Source: Thaumasiovibrio subtropicus (GTDB lineage: Bacteria > Pseudomonadota > Gammaproteobacteria > Enterobacterales > Vibrionaceae). Taken from it: DNA of 64,000 nt. Under the pieces are notes generated by a model. The model worked only from the letters and a program-made list of their open reading frames with translations, was not told the DNA's origin and did not search any database. A program made the position numbers and the translations under genes. Below are positions 57,968 through 64,000 of this stretch, piece by piece (the first letter of the stretch is position 1; every line of letters begins with the position of its first letter). The DNA is taken from positions 248,001-312,000 of the forward strand of contig NZ_AP023055.1 in the NCBI RefSeq assembly GCF_019703835.1, given 5' to 3'.

Positions 57968-57999
57968 AAAGCTCGCTAATTCAATTAGCGAGCTTTTTT
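57968..57999 (+). terminator. Rho-independent terminator
   Basis: AAAGCTCGCTAATT-CAATTAGCGAGCTTTTTT, ending the baeRF-like gene. Confidence 0.9.
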
Positions 58000-58067
58000 G
58001 ATCGCAAGGAGAGCGAATTGACTCGAGCTCATGTGGTTCGAATATAACAATCATAAGAGGTACGCTA

Positions 58068-58655
58068 ATGGATAAATTAGAGAAACAGCTAGGCTTCGTT
58101 CATGAGCTGGATCGTTTAAAAGCCGTCTATCGTCAGACATTCATTAAGTCAGAAAACAATCGTCGAGAAAACAGCGCTGAGCACAGTTGGCATGCTGCAT
58201 TAATGGCACATGTACTTGTTGAACATGTGGTTGAGCCCGTTAATTTGCAGCGCGTGATTTTAATGTTGCTGATTCATGATGTGGTCGAAATTGATGCCGG
58301 CGATGTGTTTGCGTTTGCCGATGCAGAAGCTATTGCGCATCAAGCAGAAAAAGAGCTGAATGCGGCAAATCGACTATTCGGACTATTGCCAAACGTGCAG
58401 TTTGACGAGTTGAAATCACTTTGGATAGAGTTTGAAGAAGCGAAGACGCCGGATGCGCGTTATGCCAATGCGATCGATTGTTTGTTACCCGTGATGCAGA
58501 ACATGGCAAACGAGGGAGGAACGTGGTCAAGACGAGCCGTAACCAAAGCACAAGTCGTCGCGAGAAATAGCGAGCTAGAAACGCTGTCACCTGCGCTCTG
58601 GACGTACTTTACCGAGCAGGTGCGTATTGCGGAAGAAAAGGGGTGGTTAAGTTAA
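58068..58655 (+). CDS. HD-domain phosphohydrolase, YfbR-like
   Basis: Cytoplasmic enzyme of 195 residues. The metal-binding histidines and aspartates are in ENSAEHSWHAALMAHVL, LLIHDVVEIDAGDVFAF and YANAIDCLLPV, the H-HD-D set of 5'-nucleotidases such as YfbR and of the HD_3 family. It probably hydrolyses nucleoside monophosphates. ATG 58068 follows AAGAGG. It lies 120 bp after the baeRF-like gene but past a terminator. Confidence 0.88.
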   Translation: MDKLEKQLGFVHELDRLKAVYRQTFIKSENNRRENSAEHSWHAALMAHVLVEHVVEPVNLQRVILMLLIHDVVEIDAGDVFAFADAEAIAHQAEKELNAANRLFGLLPNVQFDELKSLWIEFEEAKTPDARYANAIDCLLPVMQNMANEGGTWSRRAVTKAQVVARNSELETLSPALWTYFTEQVRIAEEKGWLS

Positions 58656-58980
58656 TCCTTCCTTTGTCTGCATCGATTGCGCCATGCCAAGCAGTGTTTG
58701 AGGATCATGCGTCATGACGTTCTTCTCTGGAAGCAAAAACAGGGGTAGAAAGTATGAGTAAGGCCGTTGCGGTTAGTCTCAAGTGTGTTGTTTCTCATTA
58801 ATTTTCTCTTTATTCCAAAGCTGAAGTTGAACTCGATTATTATTGCAATTTAAGAAATTGAAAATACCCTAATGCGACATTCGATAATCGACTTGAGAAT
58901 TTTAGAATGGCGTTTACCTCATATACAGGACAGGGAGGTGATAATGTTCGGTTACAACTCTTGATATTTACTAATATTAC
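58656..58980. other. Intergenic stretch, nothing recognised
   Basis: AT-rich 325 bp between the HD gene and a MITE. No ORF with a start signal longer than 15 codons, no clear hairpin terminator, no recognised repeat. Confidence 0.5.
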
Positions 58981-59245
58981 TATACTCAAGTTACCTCAAG
59001 ATGCAGGATTCAGAAGCGGTCTAGCGCGTCGAGTTCAAGGCAAAGGTGTGAAGGAATGGCTTTCCCCTTTCGAACACATTTAACGCAGAAATCGGGGCGC
59101 TAGTCGCTTCCCGAAGGGCGAGTTTTCTAGGCTCGCCACCTTTGTTACTGCTTTTTGATGTAGTCGACTAGACCTTCAAAGCAGTGCCGCGATGGCAAAC
59201 CTAGAAACTCTCGCTGAACAAGCACCTTGAGGTAACTTGAGTATA
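58981..59245. mobile_element. MITE copy D, 265 bp
   Basis: Starts TATACTCAAGTTACCTCAAG and ends CTTGAGGTAACTTGAGTATA, matching termini. It ends 21 bp upstream of the LysR ATG at 59266, so the regulator's promoter must lie in or across the element. Confidence 0.92.
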
Positions 59246-59265
59246 TAAGGAAATGAGGTGGGGTC

Positions 59266-60156
59266 ATGAAAATAGACAGCTTACAATTATTCGTTGATGT
59301 TGCAGAGTTAGGAAGCTTTTCTGCGGTAGCAAAAAAGCTGGATTTACCAAGGGCAAATATCAGTCGCCGAATAGCTGATATAGAAGCTGCGCTAGATGTG
59401 ACTCTCTTTATACGGTCAACAAGACAGCTGAGTTTAACCCCGCTTGGTAGGGCTTATTACCATGATGTTAAGTTGGCTCTTCAAGCGTTTAATACCGCAT
59501 GTAATAACCTTAAAAAAGTGAACCTCTCACCTTCAGGTAAGATTAAAATTGGCTTACCTCCAACTGCTGAGCGTAGTACGGTGACGCTGATAACACGTTT
59601 CCTGAAAAACTACCCAGATCTCGATATTGAAGTGCTCTATACTCATAATTGCTACAAAGACTTCTGCGAACAAGGCCTTGATATCGCTTTGCATATGGGA
59701 ACGATGCCACCATCGGATCTAATTGCTCGTAGGGTAATGTCATACTCAAAGCGAATTGTCGCTAGCCATGATTTTATTCATCAGTTTGGTAAACCTAGTG
59801 ATATTTTTCAGCTATCAACTATGCCTAGTGTCTGTTATAGATTGCCTGATGGGACTTTAGAGAATAAGTGGGACTCAAACTTTGGTGTTGTTAATGTTAA
59901 ACCTGTCATCACGACCAACAGTGTAGATATGATGCTACAAGTCATATTAGAAGGCCAAGCGTTTGGTCTTATGCCCGATATGTTCTCATCTCCCTATGTT
60001 GATAAGGGTAAGCTAGCGGTCTTATTGCCCTCACTTACGATGCCGGAAAGCGAATTATACATTGTGTATCCTCAAAAAAACTCTATATCTTTAGGAGCCA
60101 GTTTTTTAATTGAGTATCTATTGGCGGAGATTCCAAAGGCTGTGGAATTGTCATGA
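59266..60156 (+). CDS. LysR-family transcriptional regulator
   Basis: Protein of 296 residues with helix-turn-helix FSAVAKKLDLPRANISRRIADIEAALD and an effector domain of the CrgA-like type (STRQLSLTPLGRAYY). It lies 86 bp upstream of the RND adaptor gene on the same strand, so it is the likely regulator of the pump. The codon use is more AT-rich than in the pump genes. Its upstream region is a MITE. Confidence 0.9.
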   Translation: MKIDSLQLFVDVAELGSFSAVAKKLDLPRANISRRIADIEAALDVTLFIRSTRQLSLTPLGRAYYHDVKLALQAFNTACNNLKKVNLSPSGKIKIGLPPTAERSTVTLITRFLKNYPDLDIEVLYTHNCYKDFCEQGLDIALHMGTMPPSDLIARRVMSYSKRIVASHDFIHQFGKPSDIFQLSTMPSVCYRLPDGTLENKWDSNFGVVNVKPVITTNSVDMMLQVILEGQAFGLMPDMFSSPYVDKGKLAVLLPSLTMPESELYIVYPQKNSISLGASFLIEYLLAEIPKAVELS

Positions 60157-60242
60157 TTTCCGTGACGCAGAACTATAAAATTTCTATCTAATTATTCTTT
60201 TTATACTTATTTATACTGCCTCAATTAAACTTGGAGGCTTAT

Positions 60243-61334
60243 ATGAAAAGATTAATTCTTTGCTCTTCGATATCTGTTTGTTTATGTCTAGCAATCTCTG
60301 GGTGTAAGGGCGAAAAGCAGCACATAGCTAAACTACCTCGCCCAGTGCAGGTGATTAAACTTGGCGAAAGTACAAAGACAATTGACCAGCGCTTTGCGGG
60401 AGTCGTTGAGTCTCAATTGTCTTCTCAGTTATCTTTTCGTGTTCCAGGTACGCTATTGGAAATGCCTGTTGCGATGGGGGAGCGAGTTAAGAAAGGTGAG
60501 TTACTGGCACGACTCGATCCTCACGATTATGAAGTGACTATCGTTGAGTTAGAAGCGCGATTGGCTGAGGCTAAATCGACGCGAGATCTGGCCGCAAGCG
60601 AACTGGCTAGAGTCACGCAAGCCAACCAAGCATCTGCAGTTGCGAAAGTTAATCTCGATCGTGCCCGGAGTGGTTTAGAGCGCGCGCAAGCCGCCGTGAA
60701 GGTGGTGGAGCAGAACTTAAAGAAAAGCCAAGATGCGTTGCGCTACACGGAACTGTTAGCCCCTTTTGATGGTGTTGTTGCGTCTCGATCTGCTGAGCGT
60801 TACGAGCAGGCACTGCCTGGCGTGCCAGTCATAGAGTTACACCAAGCTGATCGCTTGCAAGTGGCCATTGATGTGCCAGAAAACATGATTCAGCAATTTG
60901 CGTTGGATATGACCGCCCGAGTCACACAAAGTGGTACAGCCTCTCACAGAACAGCAATGGTAGCTGAGGTAGCAACAAGTCCGGACCTGTTTAAAGGAAC
61001 ATTCAGTGTTGTGTTGCACCTCAGCGAAGGTGATCTGGCATTGCTGCCTGGGCAAAATGTGAATGTGACCCTCCCCATGCCAGTAACCCATCATCAACAT
61101 TGTCTCCCATACGCAGCATTAACGGAGTACGACGGTCGTAGCGCTGTATTGGTGGTGAATGGTAACACCCTGTCTCCGGTTTTTGTTGAGAATGCTTCGG
61201 CGACAGAAAACGCGCTTTGTGTTTCAGGCGAGTTGGAATTTGGCCAAAATGTCGTTGTTGCGGGGGCGGCATATTTGGAACCGGGTGACACCATTGGTGA
61301 CGTCATCACACTCAACCGAGAGGGTGCGTTATGA
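60243..61334 (+). CDS. RND efflux periplasmic adaptor (MFP), lipoprotein
   Basis: Protein of 363 residues with lipobox AISGC at Cys21. It has the adaptor layout: barrel-sandwich (FRVPGTLLEMPVAMGERVKKGELLARLDPHDYE), alpha hairpin (ARLAEAKSTRDLAASELARV...) and LLAPFDGVVASRSAERYEQ. ATG 60243 is preceded by GGAGG. Its stop overlaps the RND start (ATGA). It links the RND pump to an outer-membrane channel, which is not encoded in the window. Confidence 0.93.
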   Translation: MKRLILCSSISVCLCLAISGCKGEKQHIAKLPRPVQVIKLGESTKTIDQRFAGVVESQLSSQLSFRVPGTLLEMPVAMGERVKKGELLARLDPHDYEVTIVELEARLAEAKSTRDLAASELARVTQANQASAVAKVNLDRARSGLERAQAAVKVVEQNLKKSQDALRYTELLAPFDGVVASRSAERYEQALPGVPVIELHQADRLQVAIDVPENMIQQFALDMTARVTQSGTASHRTAMVAEVATSPDLFKGTFSVVLHLSEGDLALLPGQNVNVTLPMPVTHHQHCLPYAALTEYDGRSAVLVVNGNTLSPVFVENASATENALCVSGELEFGQNVVVAGAAYLEPGDTIGDVITLNREGAL

Positions 61335-64000
61335 TGAACTTCATTCTACGCCAGCGCACGTTTATTGCGTTTTTTTGTGTGCTATGTGTGATTGGTGGTG
61401 TGCTCTCTTATATCAAGCTGGGCAAGCTTGAAGACCCTTCATTTACGGTAAAAACTGCGCTCGTGGTGACCCTGTATCCAGGGGCAACAGCACAAGAAGT
61501 AGAACTGCACGTCACCGATAAGATTGAGGCTGAACTGCAGTCAATGGAGAGTTTGTTTCGGTTACGTTCTTTATCGAGACCAGGCGTGTCGATGATTTTT
61601 GTCGATCTTGCCTCTGATTTGACTGAAAGTGAGTTGCCTCAACAGTGGGATTTGCTACGCCGAAAGGTGAATGACAATAAGCTTCAATTACCTCTAAACG
61701 CACAAGTTGGCGTTGTGATGGATGAGTTCTCTGAAGTCTATGGCATGCTGTTTGCGATATCCGGAGAAGGTTTTGATAATTGGCAGCTACGTGATTATGC
61801 GCACACCTTACAGCGTAAGCTGAATACGATCAACGGCATAAAAAAGGTAGAGCTGCTCGGCGTTCAAAGCCCAGTTATCAATATTGATATTCCCAATGAC
61901 CGTCTTGTTGATTTAGGTTTATCACCGCTACAAGTTATCACGCAACTACAAGCACAAGATGCCCGCCTTGATGCAGGCAGTATGGTCGCTGACGGGTATC
62001 GTATGCGCGTTGATCACCCGAGTGAACTCCACTCCGTCTCCGATGTAGAAAACTTGATGTTAAAGTCAGGGGTGGGTTTGTTGGAGTCGGGGATGGTGCG
62101 TTTGGGGGATATTGCAGATGTTGATTTAGCGTATCAAGAACCCGCCCAACTAATGTCACGATTTAATGGAAAAGATGCCATTGTTCTAGCCGTTAGCCCA
62201 GCAGATGGAATAAACGTTGTTTCTTTAGGCGATACCATCAACAGCATGTTGGCAAACTATGAACAGCAACTTCCAGTAGGAATTGACATTGAGACCATTG
62301 CGTTTCAACCCGATGAAGTCGATCAAGCCATTAATAACTTCATAAGCAATTTGCTTCAAAGTCTTGGCATTGTTGTCGTTGTCTTGTGCATTTTCATGGG
62401 GTGGCGAAGCTCAATGATTGTCGGGATAAGTCTACTTCTGACGATCTTGCTTACTTTGATTTACATGTACTTTGATGATGTGGATCTACAGCGTGTTTCC
62501 TTGGGTACCTTTATCCTTGCTTTAGGTATGTTAGTAGATAACGCGATTGTGATCGTCGATCTGTTTTCGGTTAAATGCCGTCAGGGCATTGAGCGACATA
62601 AAGCCGCTGCGGTCGCAGTGAAAGAGATGGCCGTTCCCTTATTAGGGGCAACGATTATTGCCATTTGTGGAGCATTACCCGTTTTATTGTCGAAAACTGA
62701 ATCTGCAGAATTTGCATTGTCGGTGTTTCAAGTCATGTGCGCATCGCTGCTGTTTTCTTGGGTGGTGGCTATGGTGGTGACACCCATAATGTGTTTATGG
62801 TGGATTCACCCGAAAGAGACTGCAAAGGAGCAAGAATCAAACCTCTTTTGGCGTTATTTTCAAAAAGCAATTAATTGGACAGTTTTACGTCCAAAGACGG
62901 TACTCGTAATGCTCGTTCCGCTTTTAATTGCCACGATGTTATCAATTCCGTATGTCAAAGTTAACTTCATGCCAGGCTCAACGCGCCCGATAGTCTTTCT
63001 TGATTATTGGCTGCCAAACGGCGCGGATATTGCTGCCACGTCAGAAGATATGAAAGGCATAGAACAGTGGTTGTTGGCTCAGCCTGAAGTTTCTCACATT
63101 TCAGCTTATGTCGGTGGGAGCGCGCCGCGTTTCTCGGTAACGGTAGAACCAGAGCCTGTTGATCCTGCCTATGGGCAGATTTTGATTACTACACATGACT
63201 TTGAAGGTATCGCGCCATTAATTGCACGAGGGGATGAGTGGTTAAAGAATCACTACCCGCAAGCGGAGCCACGGTTTCGACCATTGAAGATGGCAACCGC
63301 TGACAAATTTAGTTTGGAAGCGCGCTTTATCGGCCCAGATCCAGAGGTATTGCGCACGTTAACCGAAGATGCAAAATCCATTATGGCGTCGCACCCTAAC
63401 ACAAAATATATCCGAGATGATTGGCGACAGACGAGTAAAGTCTTGCGTCCTGAAATCAATCTAGAAGCCGCGCGACGAGCGGGTATCAGTCGAACAGATA
63501 TAGCCGCTGTCTTGAGGGCTATTGATGAAGGATTACCCATCGCAAATATGCACATTCATGATCGCCAAGTGCCCATTAAGGTTCGGATAAACGATGTGTC
63601 ATTAGACAGTTTAGCCAGTGTGCCAATGAACTCTGTAACGGGAAAATATAGCGTCCCATTAGGACAGGTTGTAAGAAGCATTTCTGTTGAGCAGGAGCAA
63701 AACATTATTTGGCGTCGCAATCGCCTACCAGTAATGACTGCTCAGGCAGATGTGTTCGGTACGACGCCCTCTGAAGTACACAAGGATATACGCGCAGATA
63801 TTGAAGCCATTCCGCTGCCTGCCGGGTATTCAATGGAGTGGGGTGGAGAGTATTACGATGAAGCACGCTCGCTTGCGGACACGTTTGAACAGCTTCCCAA
63901 AGCTGGCATCGTGATGGTTGTTATTTTAGTTGCGTTATTCAATGGATTGCGACAGCCAATCATTATCCTAATTACCGTGCCTTTGGCGGCAATAGGATCG
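61331..64000 (+). CDS. RND efflux transporter, 3' end outside window
   Basis: Inner-membrane proton-driven pump; 890 codons are present of roughly 1020 expected, running off the window. The start MMNFILRQRTFIAFFCVLCV gives TM1. TM4 has GMLVDNAIVIVDLF, in which the Asp is kept and the second Asp of AcrB is Asn, as in many RND pumps. AKSIMASHPNTKYIRDDWRQ and PLPAGYSMEWGGEYYDEARS are porter-domain landmarks. It belongs to the hydrophobe/amphiphile efflux type. Substrate unknown. Confidence 0.93.
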   Translation, partial: MMNFILRQRTFIAFFCVLCVIGGVLSYIKLGKLEDPSFTVKTALVVTLYPGATAQEVELHVTDKIEAELQSMESLFRLRSLSRPGVSMIFVDLASDLTESELPQQWDLLRRKVNDNKLQLPLNAQVGVVMDEFSEVYGMLFAISGEGFDNWQLRDYAHTLQRKLNTINGIKKVELLGVQSPVINIDIPNDRLVDLGLSPLQVITQLQAQDARLDAGSMVADGYRMRVDHPSELHSVSDVENLMLKSGVGLLESGMVRLGDIADVDLAYQEPAQLMSRFNGKDAIVLAVSPADGINVVSLGDTINSMLANYEQQLPVGIDIETIAFQPDEVDQAINNFISNLLQSLGIVVVVLCIFMGWRSSMIVGISLLLTILLTLIYMYFDDVDLQRVSLGTFILALGMLVDNAIVIVDLFSVKCRQGIERHKAAAVAVKEMAVPLLGATIIAICGALPVLLSKTESAEFALSVFQVMCASLLFSWVVAMVVTPIMCLWWIHPKETAKEQESNLFWRYFQKAINWTVLRPKTVLVMLVPLLIATMLSIPYVKVNFMPGSTRPIVFLDYWLPNGADIAATSEDMKGIEQWLLAQPEVSHISAYVGGSAPRFSVTVEPEPVDPAYGQILITTHDFEGIAPLIARGDEWLKNHYPQAEPRFRPLKMATADKFSLEARFIGPDPEVLRTLTEDAKSIMASHPNTKYIRDDWRQTSKVLRPEINLEAARRAGISRTDIAAVLRAIDEGLPIANMHIHDRQVPIKVRINDVSLDSLASVPMNSVTGKYSVPLGQVVRSISVEQEQNIIWRRNRLPVMTAQADVFGTTPSEVHKDIRADIEAIPLPAGYSMEWGGEYYDEARSLADTFEQLPKAGIVMVVILVALFNGLRQPIIILITVPLAAIGS

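Overview
The window looks like the chromosome of a marine gammaproteobacterium, most probably a member of the Vibrionaceae. The grounds are moderate GC, VCR-like integron attC sites, a class GN sortase with its VIT/VWA target protein, a gnt/Entner-Doudoroff locus with typical GntR operators, and many LysR regulators. I cannot name the species. No rRNA or tRNA gene and no CRISPR array was seen.

Layout. 1-25.4 kb is mostly housekeeping and transport: a partial chemoreceptor, a group II PLP decarboxylase, a leucine-rich-repeat lipoprotein, a VOC protein, a KefG/KefB-type K+/H+ pair, a MATE pump with a LysR gene, a proline-iminopeptidase-like hydrolase, a POT-like transporter, a ParD-like/methionine aminopeptidase pair, a Tat-exported solute-binding protein next to a chemoreceptor, a hydrolase, a methyltransferase, an MFS transporter, a GNAT protein, and a LysR gene overlapping a TSUP exporter tail to tail. 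25.6-26.7 kb holds gntR. 26.7-32.8 kb is an integrase-less stretch of integron cassettes read on the minus strand. It carries at least six cassettes, two of which hold toxin-antitoxin pairs (ccdAB, dinJ-yafQ) on the plus strand, and one an HNH/SEC-C protein. Four attC sites are split by decayed IS1111/IS110-type insertion sequences. 33-36.9 kb holds a membrane protein, a Crp-like regulator, and a LysR gene with a DUF1254 protein. 37-39.8 kb is gntK-edd with a divergent, internally deleted eda remnant. 39.9-42.9 kb is a beta-glucoside PTS and GH1 operon. 43-50.5 kb has small proteins, the sortase system, an Lrp/LysE divergent pair and a HAD-GNAT fusion. 50.9-58.7 kb has gamma-glutamyltransferase, a retropepsin-like triplicate protein, a patatin lipoprotein, an eRF1-like protein and an HD phosphohydrolase. 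59.2 kb to the end is a LysR-MFP-RND efflux locus cut by the window edge.

Two themes cross these regions. First, a family of about 264-bp MITEs with 24-bp terminal inverted repeats occurs in four near-complete copies, with truncated copies and 33-bp solo forms. One copy supplies the last residues of the retropepsin-like protein. Second, GntR-type palindromes lie before both gntR and gntK although about 11 kb of accessory DNA now separates the two loci, and the eda gene facing gntK is broken.
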